From: Pseudofrankia sp. DC12
GTDB lineage: Bacteria > Actinomycetota > Actinomycetes > Frankiales > Frankiaceae
Assembly: GCF_000966285.1 (NCBI RefSeq)
Contig: NZ_KQ031391.1
Span: 5,952,430-6,016,429 of the forward strand
Direction: 5' to 3'
DNA length: 64,000 nucleotides
A program made the position numbers and the translations under genes. Below are positions 49,890 to 61,400 of the stretch, piece by piece (the first letter of the stretch is position 1; every line of letters begins with the position of its first letter). Under the pieces are notes generated by a model. It was not told the DNA's origin. It made no database searches and saw only the letters and a program-made list of their open reading frames with translations.

Positions 49890-51445
49890 CGCTGGTACAC
49901 CCGCCGCTGGCGGCAGCCATGATCCACGGTGTCGAGTCCGACGGCCCGACCGTCGCGTCGACCAACCCGGCGCGCCTCGACGAGGTCGTCGCCGAGGTCC
50001 GGCTCGGCGGCGCCGGCGTGCTGGTGGCGGCGGCGCGGGTGGCGCGCGCCGCGCAGCGCGGCTGGGCCGACGTGCCCGCGCCGGTCCGGGGCAGCGTCAT
50101 CGGGAACTTCGGCCGCCTCGTCGAGGAGAACGCCGACGCGCTCGCCCGGCTGGTCACCCGGGAGATCGGCAAGCCACTCACCGAGGCCCGCGGCGAGGTG
50201 CAGGAGATCATCGACACCTGCCGGTTCTTCCTCGGCGAGGGCCGCCGGCTCTACGGCGAGACCGTCCCGTCCGAGATGCCGGACAAGCAGCTGTTCACGT
50301 TCCGCGAGCCGGTCGGCGTGATGATGGTGATCACCGCCGGGAACTTCCCGGTCGCGGTGCCGAGCTGGTACCTGGTGCCGGCGCTGCTGTGCGGCAACAC
50401 GGTCGTCTGGAAGCCGGCCGAGTACGCCGCGGCCTGCGCGCGGGCGCTCACCGAGCTCGCCTGGAACGCCGGCCTGCCGCCGGGCGTGCTGTCGACGGTC
50501 CCGGCCGACGGCGCCGCGACCGCGGCCGGGCTCGCGCAGGCTCTCGACGCCGGGCTCGTCGACAAGGTCGGCTTCACCGGCTCGACCGAGGTCGGCCGCG
50601 AGATCGGCGCGCTGTGCGGTCGGCACCTGCAGACGCCGTGCCTGGAGCTGGGCGGCAAGAACCCGATGGTCGTCGCTCCCGACGCGGACATCGACCTGGC
50701 CGTCGAGGGTGCCCTGTTCGGCGGGTTCGGCACCGCCGGGCAGCGCTGCACGTCGCTCGGCACCGTGATCGTCCACGAGTCCGTGTACGCCGGGTTCCGC
50801 CGCCGGTTCGCCGCCGCCGTCGAGAACGCGCCGGTCGGCGACCCGACCCGACCGGTCCTCTACGGCCCGATGCTCGACGCGAAGTTCGCCGCCGCCTACG
50901 AGCGCCACCTCGGGCTGATCCGCGGCCACCACACGACGTTCGGCTCGACCGCCGTCGGCCGGATCACCGCGGCGGCCCCGCGCCGCGGCTTCGTCGGCGA
51001 CCCGGCCGAGGGCCTCTACTACCACCCGGTCGTCGTCGACGGCGTCCGCCCGGACGACGCATTGTTCCTGGAGGAAACGTTCGGCCCGATCGTCGGCCTG
51101 GCCACCTACCGGGACCTCGACTCGGCCATCGAGCTGGCCAACGCCCCCGGCTACGGTCTGTCGTCCGCGATCTACACGAACGACCCGTCGACGGTGTTCC
51201 GGTTCCGGCGCGGCATCTCGGCGGGCATGGTCAGCGTGAACAACTCGACCTCGGGCGCCGAGGCCCACCTGCCGTTCGGCGGCAACGGACGCTCCGGCAA
51301 CGGCTCCCGTCAGTCCGGCCGCTGGGTCCTCGACCAGGTCACCCGCTGGCAGTCGGTCAACTGGGACTACTCCGGCCGCCTCCAGAAGGCCCAGCTGGAC
51401 ACCGCCGTCCCCGAGGCCGACCTGGCGTTCCGCCTGGAGCCATGA
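49886..51445 (+). CDS. Aldehyde dehydrogenase, probably L-aminoadipate-semialdehyde dehydrogenase
   Basis: The 519-residue NAD(P)-dependent dehydrogenase has the glutamate loop LELGGKNPMVV, the cofactor GFTGSTEVGREI and the catalytic cysteine in GQRCTSLG near residue 286. VNNSTSGAEAHLPFGGNGRS is the C-terminal signature. The ATGA overlap with lysine 6-transaminase shows that it oxidises aminoadipate semialdehyde to alpha-aminoadipate, the next step of lysine catabolism and of beta-lactam precursor supply. No beta-lactam genes are visible here. A strong hairpin follows. Confidence 0.92.
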   Translation: MTLVHPPLAAAMIHGVESDGPTVASTNPARLDEVVAEVRLGGAGVLVAAARVARAAQRGWADVPAPVRGSVIGNFGRLVEENADALARLVTREIGKPLTEARGEVQEIIDTCRFFLGEGRRLYGETVPSEMPDKQLFTFREPVGVMMVITAGNFPVAVPSWYLVPALLCGNTVVWKPAEYAAACARALTELAWNAGLPPGVLSTVPADGAATAAGLAQALDAGLVDKVGFTGSTEVGREIGALCGRHLQTPCLELGGKNPMVVAPDADIDLAVEGALFGGFGTAGQRCTSLGTVIVHESVYAGFRRRFAAAVENAPVGDPTRPVLYGPMLDAKFAAAYERHLGLIRGHHTTFGSTAVGRITAAAPRRGFVGDPAEGLYYHPVVVDGVRPDDALFLEETFGPIVGLATYRDLDSAIELANAPGYGLSSAIYTNDPSTVFRFRRGISAGMVSVNNSTSGAEAHLPFGGNGRSGNGSRQSGRWVLDQVTRWQSVNWDYSGRLQKAQLDTAVPEADLAFRLEP

Positions 51446-51480
51446 ACCCGGGAGCCCTGAACCTGGAACTCCGGACGCGG

Positions 51481-51521
51481 CCGCGGCCCGCTCCAGCGGC
51501 GTTCGCTGCAGCGGGCCGCGG
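51481..51521. terminator. Bidirectional hairpin terminator
   Basis: A perfect 12-bp GC stem (51481-51492 with 51510-51521) encloses a loop that can itself pair (CAGCG with CGCTG). It lies between the aldehyde dehydrogenase and the convergent dps gene and should serve both. Confidence 0.75.
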
Positions 51522-51536
51522 GCCCGGCGTGCGTGA

Positions 51537-52004
51537 TCAGGACATGGCCTGGAACATCCAGTGCTGTTCCTCGACCTCCTGGATCAGGTTGATGAAGATG
51601 TCCTGGGTCACCGGGTCGGCCCGCTCCGTCGTCGCCATGTGCGCCCGCATGTGCTGGCTGGTCTCGCCGAGGCGGTCCGTCATCACGCGCACGACCTTCT
51701 CGTCCGGCAGGTAGCCGGTCTCCACGCCCTGCAGGGGCGAGCGGGTCGTGACGGTGTGCGACTGGCCGTCGGGGTTGCAGCCGATCGCGACCGAACGCTC
51801 GGCCAGCGTGTCGGTGTAGGTGCGGGTGAAGTCGACGACCTCGTCGAGCTGCTTGTGCACGCTGCGGAAGCTGTGGCCGATGACGTTCCAGTGCAGCTGC
51901 TTGGCGAGCAGGCTGAGATCGATCAGCTCGACGACGGCGGCCTGGAGCGCCTCGCCGGTGGTGGTCCGGGCTTCGTCGGACAGCGGACTCCGTACGGTGC
52001 TCAT
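51537..52004 (-). CDS. dps: Dps-family DNA-binding ferritin-like protein
   Basis: The 155-residue protein forms a dodecamer that stores iron and shields DNA during oxidative stress or starvation. The ferroxidase signature is complete: LAKQLHWNVIGHSFRSVHKQ and LDEVVDFTRTYTDTLAERSV, with later helix EVEEQHWMFQAMS. ATG 52004 (or the adjacent ATG 52007) is chosen because GGAAAGGA lies at the right distance; the ATG at 52124 would add a Pro/Gly head. It is a single gene with its own terminator. Confidence 0.93.
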   Translation of the reverse strand: MSTVRSPLSDEARTTTGEALQAAVVELIDLSLLAKQLHWNVIGHSFRSVHKQLDEVVDFTRTYTDTLAERSVAIGCNPDGQSHTVTTRSPLQGVETGYLPDEKVVRVMTDRLGETSQHMRAHMATTERADPVTQDIFINLIQEVEEQHWMFQAMS

Positions 52005-52231
52005 CATCGTCCTTTCCGGGGAGCCAGGTCGATGGTCCGTATTTCCGTGCCCGACGCGCCCGGCTCCAACCACCCCGCGAGATCTGGGCGCGCCGCCCCG
52101 TGCCGGGTGAGACGTGGGGAACATGTCACCGGCCGGCGTGATAGGGGCTGTAGCGTCCAGCGCGTGCGCTATGCCGATGTCGGTTCGCAGCAGCTCCCTC
52201 GACGCGGCCGCCGCCAGGACGGGAGTCTGAC

Positions 52232-54202
<1,971 letters not shown>

Positions 54203-54204
54203 CG

Positions 54205-54242
54205 GCTCCTCCGGTGACGGCGAGCGCCGCCACCGGAGGAGC
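54205..54242. terminator. Bidirectional hairpin terminator
   Basis: A perfect 12-bp stem (54205-54216 with 54231-54242) lies between ftsH and the convergent metallopeptidase gene. Confidence 0.75.
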
Positions 54243-54281
54243 TGCCCCCGACGGACCGGGCACCGCTACAGCGGAACGGTC

Positions 54282-55175
54282 CTACTGGGGCACGGTGCCG
54301 CAGGACTCCAGGGTGCCGCCCTGGTACCCGGTCTGGAACGCGGTCTTGCGCTGCTGGGCGGAGCCGTGGGTCCAGGTCTCCGGGTTCACGTCCACGCCGG
54401 CCTTCTGCTCGATGCGGTCGTCGCCGACGGCCTGCGCGGCGTTGAGCGCCTCGTCGACGTCGGACTGGCCGATCGTCACGTAGCCGTCCTTGTTCGCCAG
54501 GGCCGACCAGACTCCGGCGTAGCAGTCCGCCTGCAGCTCCAGCTGCACCGACAGGGCGTTCTCCCGGGACGGGTCCGCCTGCTGCGCGTCCCGGACCCGG
54601 GCCTCGGTGCCGGTGAGGGTCTGGATGTGGTGGCCGACCTCGTGGGCGACGATGTACGCCTGCGCGAACCGGCCCTGGGCGCCGTAGCGCTGCTGCAGCT
54701 CGTTCAGGAAGCCGAGGTCGATGTAGACCCGCTGGCCGTTCGGGCAGTAGAACGGGCCGACCGCCGACGACGCCTGGCCGCAGCCGGTGCTGGTGGACTG
54801 CTCGAAGTAGACCAGGGTCGGGCGGGTGTAGGCCTGGCCGCGCGCGGAGAAGTAGCTCGTCCAGGTCTGGTTGACCTCGTTGAAGACCTTCAGGACGAAG
54901 CAGTCGTCGTACTTGTCAAGTGCCCCGGCCGTGTTGCAGCGGGCCGCCAGGCCGGCCGCCGCCGAGGCGCCCGCGCCGGTTCCGCCGGCCGGCAATCCGG
55001 TCGTGCCGCCGGACCCCGTGGTGCCGCCACCGAGGAGGGCGACCAGCAGATAGATGACCACGCCGACCACGCCGAGCCCGCCGCCGCCGAGCGCGATCCG
55101 CCCGCCCGAACCCATCCCGCCGCCGCGCTGGTCGTCCAGCTGCGAGGTGTCGACCGACTGGTCGTCGAACTCCAT
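54282..55175 (-). CDS. Neutral zinc metallopeptidase (YpfJ/KPN_02809 family)
   Basis: The 297-residue membrane-anchored protein begins MEFDDQSVDTSQLDDQRGGG, the typical family opening, then has one helix (GGGGLGVVGVVIYLLVALLG), a Gly/Ala-rich spacer and the peptidase domain: CNTAGALDKYDDCFVLKVFN, PNGQRVYIDLGFLNELQQRY and the zinc motif YIVAHEVGHHIQ, with ELQADCYAGVWSALA containing the third ligand. Substrates are not known. It is convergent with ftsH. Confidence 0.9.
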   Translation of the reverse strand: MEFDDQSVDTSQLDDQRGGGMGSGGRIALGGGGLGVVGVVIYLLVALLGGGTTGSGGTTGLPAGGTGAGASAAAGLAARCNTAGALDKYDDCFVLKVFNEVNQTWTSYFSARGQAYTRPTLVYFEQSTSTGCGQASSAVGPFYCPNGQRVYIDLGFLNELQQRYGAQGRFAQAYIVAHEVGHHIQTLTGTEARVRDAQQADPSRENALSVQLELQADCYAGVWSALANKDGYVTIGQSDVDEALNAAQAVGDDRIEQKAGVDVNPETWTHGSAQQRKTAFQTGYQGGTLESCGTVPQ

Positions 55176-55297
55176 GGCCCGCCTCTCGGTACCCGCCGTG
55201 ATCGATGCCCGAGTCGGGCGGGACGTTCATGCCCGAACAGGCACCGAGTATGTCAACGGGGACAAAGAGTTCGCTGGTCGGGCCGGACTCCTGGGCC

Positions 55298-55516
55298 TCA
55301 GACCGGTGGTTCGGCGGGGTGGCGCGGCGCCGGGCCGGGGTGGGCGGCAGCGGCCGGGCCGTCGCCGTCGGCCCACACGACCCGGCAGTCGGCGCAGCGC
55401 TGCCCCGGCGCCCAGGCGCCCTTCGAGCCGGTTCGGCCCGGCGGCGGGTCCGGGCGGCGGTGGTCCGCGCAGGCGAGGCGGAGCAGCCGGGGCCAGCGCG
55501 GATGGTGGCTGGTCAC
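55298..55516 (-). CDS. Small Arg/Pro-rich protein with CxxC pair (tentative)
   Basis: The GTG at 55516 overlaps the stop of the next minus-strand gene (GTGTGA). The 72-residue product ends in APGQRCADCRVVWADGDGPA followed by a Pro-rich tail. A CxxC pair of this kind suggests a metal or redox site. The overlap argues for reality; the low-complexity composition argues against it. Confidence 0.35.
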   Translation of the reverse strand: MTSHHPRWPRLLRLACADHRRPDPPPGRTGSKGAWAPGQRCADCRVVWADGDGPAAAAHPGPAPRHPAEPPV

Positions 55517-55737
55517 ACCCGCCCTCGGCCGTCGCAGGAGACGCACACGTCGACCGCCTGCGCCCCGCGGTGCTCGCGTTGGACGTAGCCGGTGCCGCCG
55601 CAGCCGCCGCAGGTCAGCGGACCGCGGTCGGCGTGCTCGTCCTCGGGCGGCGGCCCGTAGGTGGCGCCGCCTCGCTTCTCCTCGCGCCCGAAACGCATGT
55701 CGCCCTGTCGGCGCCCGCCGGCGCCCTGATGTCTCAT
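55513..55737 (-). CDS. Small DnaJ-type zinc-finger-like protein
   Basis: The 74-residue protein contains two CxxCxGxG-like knuckles, LTCGGCGGTGYVQ and VCVSCDGRGRV, the zinc-finger pattern of DnaJ central domains, after a basic head (MRHQGAGGRRQGDMRFGREE). Stand-alone small proteins of this kind are common in actinobacteria and may bind zinc or partner proteins. ATG 55737 is preferred over 55854 because the longer head has no ribosome site. Confidence 0.6.
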   Translation of the reverse strand: MRHQGAGGRRQGDMRFGREEKRGGATYGPPPEDEHADRGPLTCGGCGGTGYVQREHRGAQAVDVCVSCDGRGRV

Positions 55738-55857
55738 GATCCAACAAGTTAGGATGCTGGCCCGGATATGACTACCCGGCCTACCGTGGTCCTCCGTGTC
55801 CGTTTCTGCTACTGCGCTGTGGCGGTAGTGGCTCGGTAGGGCCCTCCACAGCACAAC

Positions 55858-55883
55858 GGCCCGCTCCGGCGACAGAGCGGGCC
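55858..55883. terminator. Hairpin terminator after the 57-residue gene
   Basis: A 9-bp perfect stem (55858-55866 with 55875-55883) with 8-base loop lies 30 bases after the stop of the minus-strand small gene. Confidence 0.6.
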
Positions 55884-55913
55884 GAGCACGTCCCGTGGAC
55901 GCGGCTGACGACG

Positions 55914-56087
55914 TCAGGCCGAAGTGGGAACGCCCAGGCGCAGGCGCTTCGGGTTGGCCACCGGGCCGATCGCGATCACGTCCGACTCGACCGGGGCGGT
56001 CTCGGCCGCTACCTGCTCGGCCGCGGTGTCCCGCTGGACCGGCAGAGCGAACCCGGCCGTCGGCACAGCCGCCTCGTTCAGTTCCAT
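55914..56087 (-). CDS. 57-residue orphan small protein (possible precursor peptide)
   Basis: An unusually strong ribosome site (AAAGGAGG, 9 bases before ATG 56087) and a downstream hairpin mark a real small gene. The product starts MELNEAAVPTAGFALPVQRD, continues through an Ala/Glu-rich centre, and ends IAIGPVANPKRLRLGVPTSA. It has no signal peptide, membrane segment or cysteine. The size and strong translation resemble peptide precursors such as those of modified-peptide systems, but no modifying enzyme is visible nearby. The longer ATG at 56162 lacks a ribosome site. Confidence 0.55.
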   Translation of the reverse strand: MELNEAAVPTAGFALPVQRDTAAEQVAAETAPVESDVIAIGPVANPKRLRLGVPTSA

Positions 56088-56308
56088 CCGGATGAACCTC
56101 CTTTGTGCCTCAACAAATCGTTGTGCTTCGGAGAAAAACGGGATGCGGGCTACGTAGGCCACGTAGTCCGCACCAAAACGGTATCGAGCGGGCGCCCGCG
56201 GCCAACCCCTGACCGCCCCGCCGGCGAGATAGTTGCGTCACAATCCCGTTGGGTCCCGGAGGACTTTGCTAGGTAGGAGTGCGCAGGTTGGGCGGGTGGG
56301 GAGGTCCG

Positions 56309-57298
56309 ATGGACGGCGCCGGTCAGGTGGACGGGGCGACGAGTAGTCCGGTGGCGGAACGCTGGGCTGACGTCGACGGGCCGGTGTTCTACGCGGACTT
56401 CGGCGGGCCGGCTGACGGGCCACTGATCGTCTGCGTGCACGGGCTGGGCGCGTCGCACACCAGCTGGTGGGCCTTCGCGCCGCTGCTGGCCCGGCACGGC
56501 CGGGTGCTCGCCCTGGATCTGGCCGGGTTCGGCCGCACGGTCGCCGCCGGCCGGCGCACCGACGTGGAGTCCAACCGGCGCCTGCTCGCCGGGTTCCTGG
56601 GCGCGGTGGCGGGGGAGCGCCCGGTGCTGCTGGTCGGCAACTCGATGGGCGGGATGATCAGCCTCCTGCAGGCCGCGGCGGACCCACGCTCGGTCGCCGG
56701 GCTGGTGCTGATCTCGCCGGCGCTGCCGATTCCCCGGCTGCGGCCACCGGATGCGTCGATCCTCGGCATGTTCGGCGGGATGGTTCTGCCCAAGGTCGGT
56801 TCGATGGTGCTGGCGCGCCGCCGGCAGGTCTACACGACCGAACAGCTCGTCGAGCAGGCGCTGGTCCGCACCATGGTGGACGTGCGGCGGGTGCCCGCGG
56901 ACGCCTTCGCCGCCATGGTGGCGCTGTCGAAGGAACGGGCCGAGCGACCGGGCTGGGATGTCGACAGCGATGCGGCACTGGTGGCCGCGACCCGGTCGGT
57001 CGTCGGGCGCCTCGCCCGGCCGCGGGAGCTCGCCGCCGCCGTCGCCGCGGTGACCGCGCCGACCCTGCTTGTCCACGGCCTGCAGGACCGGCTGGTGCCG
57101 GTCGCGGCGGCGCGCCACGCCGCTCGCCGCCGGCCGGACTGGCGCTGCGAGATCCTCGACGACTGCGGGCACCTGGCCCAGCTGGAGGCGCCGGACCAGA
57201 CCATCGCGCTGGTGGACGACTGGCTGCGAGGGGCGGGTGCGGCGGCGGTTCAGGCGGGCTCATCGGCCATCCCCGCGCAGCAGGCGCCGCGGTCCTAG
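56309..57298 (+). CDS. Alpha/beta hydrolase
   Basis: The 329-residue serine hydrolase has oxyanion region VHGLGASHTSWW, nucleophile elbow GNSMGGMIS near residue 110, acid in HGLQDRLVP and histidine in DDCGHLAQLE. ATG 56309 follows GGTGGGGAGG. The extra 25 residues at the start and Ala-rich end are not conserved. The fold fits esterases or C-C hydrolases such as menaquinone-pathway MenH; the substrate is unknown. Confidence 0.9.
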   Translation: MDGAGQVDGATSSPVAERWADVDGPVFYADFGGPADGPLIVCVHGLGASHTSWWAFAPLLARHGRVLALDLAGFGRTVAAGRRTDVESNRRLLAGFLGAVAGERPVLLVGNSMGGMISLLQAAADPRSVAGLVLISPALPIPRLRPPDASILGMFGGMVLPKVGSMVLARRRQVYTTEQLVEQALVRTMVDVRRVPADAFAAMVALSKERAERPGWDVDSDAALVAATRSVVGRLARPRELAAAVAAVTAPTLLVHGLQDRLVPVAAARHAARRRPDWRCEILDDCGHLAQLEAPDQTIALVDDWLRGAGAAAVQAGSSAIPAQQAPRS

Positions 57299-57682
57299 CG
57301 GACGGGCCGCGCGCCGGCGGACCCGCCGCTGACGGCGGCGGCGCCGGCCCGGCGAACGGGCGTTCGTGTCGGGCGCGGCATTGTCGGACCCTGCGGCTAG
57401 GCTGCAGCCACCGCGGACATCCACCCCGATCCGGACGCGATGGTCGATCCTGTTCGCTGCCTGCGGGCAGCTTCCGCGGTCCGCGATATCCGCCCGGGGG
57501 GCGGCTCCCGGAACCCCCGGTACCGCGCTTCGCGCGGCCGGGGGGAGGGGGATGGGGGTGGGGGATCCGTTCGAACTGTTTGACCTGCTTGACCTGTCCG
57601 GCCCGCCCGGTCGACGCCCCGCGGTCGTGGTGCGGGTCCGGCCGTTTCGACGAGCGCGCCCAGGCGTGCGGGAAGGCCTGCC
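57299..57682. other. Non-coding region upstream of dnaE
   Basis: 384 bases with no credible gene. It contains short GC-rich hairpins around 57515-57545 and the dnaE promoter region. I see no regulatory motif that I can name. Confidence 0.4.
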
Positions 57683-60600
57683 GTGTCTGACTCTTTCGTG
57701 CACCTGCATGTCCACACCGAGTACTCGATGCTCGACGGAGCCGCCCGGCTCAAGGACATGTTCGCCGAGGTCAGCCGGCAGCAGATGCCCGCCGTGGCGA
57801 TCACCGACCACGGCTACATGTACGGGGCCTACGACTTCCACAAGCAGGCGACCGCGGCCGGCGTGAAGCCGATCATCGGGTGCGAGGCCTACATCGCGCC
57901 CGAGTCGAGGCTGCTCAAGCAGCGGGTCCGCTGGGGCGAGCCGCACCAGAAGAGCGACGACGTCTCCGGTAGCGGCTCCTACACCCACATGACCATCTGG
58001 GCCCGCAACGCCGAGGGCCTGCACAACCTGTTCCGGCTGAACTCGCGTGCCTCCATCGAGGGCCACTACATCAAGTGGCCCCGGATGGACCGGGAGATCA
58101 TCTCCGAGCACTCCGCTGGCCTGATGGCGACGACGGGCTGCCCGTCCGGCGAGGTGCAGACCCGGCTGCGGCTCGGCCAGCCCGAGCTCGCCCTGAAGGC
58201 CGCGGCCACCTACCAGGAGATCTTCGGCCCGGAGAACTACTTCTGCGAGATCATGGACCACGGCATCGAGATCGAGCGCCGGGTCCGCGACGGCCTGATC
58301 GACATCGCCCGCAAGCTGAACATGCGGTTCGTCGTCACCAACGACTCGCACTACACTTATGAGTCCGAGCGGGAGACGCACTCCGCGCTGCTGTGCGTGC
58401 AGACCGCGTCGACGGTGGCGAACCCGACGTTCCAGTTCGAGGGCTCGGGCTACTTCCTCAAGAGCGCCGAGCAGATGCGCGCCATCGACCATTCCGACGC
58501 CTGGCGGGAGGGCTGCGACACCACGCTGCTCATCGCCGAGCGCGTCGACACCACGGGCATGTTCCCCAAGCACAACCTCATGCCTGTGTACCCGGCCCCC
58601 GAGGGGGAGACCGAGGAGTCGTTCTTCCGCGCCGAGGTCCTGCGCGGCATGGAGCGGCGTTTCCCGGACGGCATCGACGAGAAGCACCGCAGGCAGGTCG
58701 AGTACGAGATCGGCGTCATCCTGCAGATGGGGTTCCCGTCGTACTTCCTGGTCGTCGCGGACTTCATCATGTGGGCGAAGAACAACGGCATCGCGGTCGG
58801 CCCGGGCCGTGGCAGCGCCGCCGGCTCGCTCATCGCCTACGCGCTCGGTATCACCGACCTCGACCCGCTGCTGCACGGCCTGATCTTCGAGCGTTTCCTC
58901 AACCCCGAGCGCGTGTCGATGCCGGACATCGACATCGACTTCGACGACCGCAGGCGCGCGGACGTCATCCGGTACGTGACGGAGAAGTGGGGCGAGGACC
59001 GGATCGCCCAGATCGTCACCTACGGCACCATCAAGGCGAAGGCCGCCATCAAGGACTCGGCCCGGGTGCTCGGCTACCCGTACGCCGTCGGTGACCGGAT
59101 CACCAAGGCGATGCCGCCGATGGTGATGGGCAAGGACATCCCGCTGGCCGGCATTTTCGACCCGAACCACCCGCGGTTCAGCGAGGCCGGCGAGATCCGG
59201 GCGCTCTACGAGTCCGACGCCGACGTCCGCAAGGTGATCGACACGGCCAAGGGCCTGGAGGGCCTGATCCGGCAGGCCGGCGTGCACGCGGCCGGCGTCA
59301 TCATGTCCGCCGAGCCGATCGTCGACCACATCCCGGTGTGGCGCCGCGACGCCGACGGTGTGATCATCACGCAGTTCGACTACCCGACCTGCGAGAACCT
59401 CGGCCTGCTGAAGATGGACTTCCTCGGGCTGCGCAACCTCACCGTCATGGACGACGCGGTGCGCAACGTCGAGTCCAACCGAGGCGTCAAGATCGATCTG
59501 CTGGGCCTGGGCCTGGACGACAAGACGACCTACGAGCTGCTCTCCCGCGGCGACACCCTCGGGGTCTTCCAGCTCGACGGCGGCCCGCTGCGCTCCCTGC
59601 TGCGGCTGATGCGCCCGGACAACTTCGAGGACATCTCCGCCGTCATCGCGCTCTACCGGCCCGGCCCGATGGGCGCCAACTCGCACACCAACTACGCGCT
59701 GCGCAAGAACGGCCAGCAGGAGATCATCCCGATCCACCCCGAGCTCGGGACGGCGCTCGACGAGGTCCTCGGCACGACCTACGGCCTGATCGTCTATCAG
59801 GAGCAGGTCATGGCGATCGCGCAGGTGGTCGGCGGCTACAGCCTCGGTCAGGCGGACCTGCTGCGCCGGGCGATGGGCAAGAAGAAGAAGGAGATCCTCG
59901 ACAAGGAGTTCGCCCCGTTCTCGGCCGGGATGAAGGCCAACGGGTACTCCGACGCGGCGATCAAGACGCTGTGGGACATCCTCGTCCCGTTCTCCGACTA
60001 TGCGTTCAACAAGGCGCACAGCGCCGCGTACGGGCTGGTCTCCTACTGGACCGCCTACCTGAAGGCCAACTACCCGGCCGAGTACATGGCCGCGCTGCTG
60101 ACCTCGGTGCGCGACGACAAGGACAAGAGCGCGATCTACCTGAACGAGTGCCGCCGGATGGGCATCAAGGTGCTGCCACCCGACGTGAACATCTCCGACG
60201 CGGACTACACCGCGCACGGAGAGAGCGAGATCCGCGTCGGCCTCGCCGCGATCCGCAACGTCGGCGCCAACGTCGTCGAGTCCATCACCCGCATCCGCAG
60301 GGCCAAGAGCGCGTACACCTCGTTCCCCGACTTCCTCGACAAGGTCGAGGCGGTCGTCTGCAACAAGCGGACCATCGAGTCGCTGATCAAGGCAGGCGCG
60401 TTCGACTCGTTCGGCCACACCCGCCGCGGCCTCGTCGAGAAGCACGAGCAGGCCGTCGACGCGGTGATGGCGGTGAAGAAGAAGACCGCCGAGGGGCAGT
60501 TCGACCTGTTCGCGTTCGGCGGCGACGACGAGGACGGCTCGCCGCTGGCCACCCCCGGCCTCGGCGTCGGCGAGTTCTCCGAGAAGGAATGGGACAAGGC

Positions 60601-61219
60601 CGTCCTGCTCTCGCACGAGCGGGAGATGCTCGGCCTCTACGTCTCGGACCACCCGCTGTCCGGCGTCGAGCACGTGCTGGCCGCGAAGGCCGACACCACG
60701 GTGGCCAACCTCGCCGACTACCCCGACGGCGCCGTCGTCACCATCGGCGGCATCATCTCCAGCTTGCAGCGCAAGGTCACCAAGCAGGGCAAGGTCTGGG
60801 CGCTGACGACCATCGAGGACCTCGAAGGCGGCCTCGAGGTGATGTTCTTCCCCGCGACGTACGAGACGTGCGCGACCCAGCTCTCCGAGGACGCGGTCGT
60901 CATCGTCAAGGGCCGCCTGGACAAGCGGGAGGACGCGCCGCGCCTCGTCGCCTCCGAACTGACCGTGCCGGACCTCTCCGAGCAGGCGCTCTCCCCGCCC
61001 GTGGTGATCACTCTGCCGACGGTGCGGGTGAACGCGCCGACGGTCGACCGGCTACGCGAGGTGCTCGCCGACCACCCCGGCACCACGGAGGTGCACCTGC
61101 ACCTGCAGTCCCCGCACCGCACGACGCTGCTGCGCCTGGACGACGCCTTCAAGGTCCGCCGCACGCCCGCCCTGATGGGCGACCTGAAGGCCCTGCTCGG
61201 CGCCTCCGCCGTGGCCTGA
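57683..61219 (+). CDS. dnaE: DNA polymerase III alpha subunit
   Basis: The 1178-residue replicative polymerase starts with a PHP domain (FVHLHVHTEYSMLDGAARLK), then the C-family polymerase core (GPGRGSAAGSLIAYAL and PDIDIDFDDRRR with catalytic aspartates near residues 413-417), GVHAAGVIMSAEPIVDHIPV, finger and beta-binding regions, a helix-hairpin-helix, and an OB-fold near residue 1010. It is the high-fidelity DnaE1 length, not the error-prone DnaE2. GTG 57683 gives MSDSFVHLHVHT. It has a long upstream gap and a strong terminator. Confidence 0.97.
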   Translation: MSDSFVHLHVHTEYSMLDGAARLKDMFAEVSRQQMPAVAITDHGYMYGAYDFHKQATAAGVKPIIGCEAYIAPESRLLKQRVRWGEPHQKSDDVSGSGSYTHMTIWARNAEGLHNLFRLNSRASIEGHYIKWPRMDREIISEHSAGLMATTGCPSGEVQTRLRLGQPELALKAAATYQEIFGPENYFCEIMDHGIEIERRVRDGLIDIARKLNMRFVVTNDSHYTYESERETHSALLCVQTASTVANPTFQFEGSGYFLKSAEQMRAIDHSDAWREGCDTTLLIAERVDTTGMFPKHNLMPVYPAPEGETEESFFRAEVLRGMERRFPDGIDEKHRRQVEYEIGVILQMGFPSYFLVVADFIMWAKNNGIAVGPGRGSAAGSLIAYALGITDLDPLLHGLIFERFLNPERVSMPDIDIDFDDRRRADVIRYVTEKWGEDRIAQIVTYGTIKAKAAIKDSARVLGYPYAVGDRITKAMPPMVMGKDIPLAGIFDPNHPRFSEAGEIRALYESDADVRKVIDTAKGLEGLIRQAGVHAAGVIMSAEPIVDHIPVWRRDADGVIITQFDYPTCENLGLLKMDFLGLRNLTVMDDAVRNVESNRGVKIDLLGLGLDDKTTYELLSRGDTLGVFQLDGGPLRSLLRLMRPDNFEDISAVIALYRPGPMGANSHTNYALRKNGQQEIIPIHPELGTALDEVLGTTYGLIVYQEQVMAIAQVVGGYSLGQADLLRRAMGKKKKEILDKEFAPFSAGMKANGYSDAAIKTLWDILVPFSDYAFNKAHSAAYGLVSYWTAYLKANYPAEYMAALLTSVRDDKDKSAIYLNECRRMGIKVLPPDVNISDADYTAHGESEIRVGLAAIRNVGANVVESITRIRRAKSAYTSFPDFLDKVEAVVCNKRTIESLIKAGAFDSFGHTRRGLVEKHEQAVDAVMAVKKKTAEGQFDLFAFGGDDEDGSPLATPGLGVGEFSEKEWDKAVLLSHEREMLGLYVSDHPLSGVEHVLAAKADTTVANLADYPDGAVVTIGGIISSLQRKVTKQGKVWALTTIEDLEGGLEVMFFPATYETCATQLSEDAVVIVKGRLDKREDAPRLVASELTVPDLSEQALSPPVVITLPTVRVNAPTVDRLREVLADHPGTTEVHLHLQSPHRTTLLRLDDAFKVRRTPALMGDLKALLGASAVA

Positions 61220-61346
61220 CCAGCGGCCCGGAGCCGAGTTGTACCGGTGGTCGCAAGCTGGCCGGAACCGCAGCCACCAGGCATGACCGGGAGGTCGGGT
61301 TCCGGCGGGATCTCCGCTCCGCCAGGTCACCGGCCGGCGAATCGGC

Positions 61347-61382
61347 GACGGCCGCCGGCGCATCGCTGCGCCGGCGGCCGTC
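61347..61382. terminator. Bidirectional hairpin terminator
   Basis: A perfect 16-bp stem (61347-61362 with 61367-61382) with a TCGC loop is the strongest hairpin of the window. It lies between dnaE and the convergent DEAD-box helicase. Confidence 0.8.
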
Positions 61383-61400
61383 AGAGCGTCCGCGACCTGG

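Noticed and set aside
55914-56087. FXSXX-COOH-type precursor peptide
   Set aside because: The C-terminus is VPTSA, without the phenylalanine and serine positions of that family, and no radical-SAM gene is nearby.
57260-60673. 1137-residue open frame on the minus strand across dnaE
   Set aside because: It lies antisense to a clear DnaE; the composition is Arg/Val/Gly/His low complexity typical of antisense frames in GC-rich DNA, with no motif.
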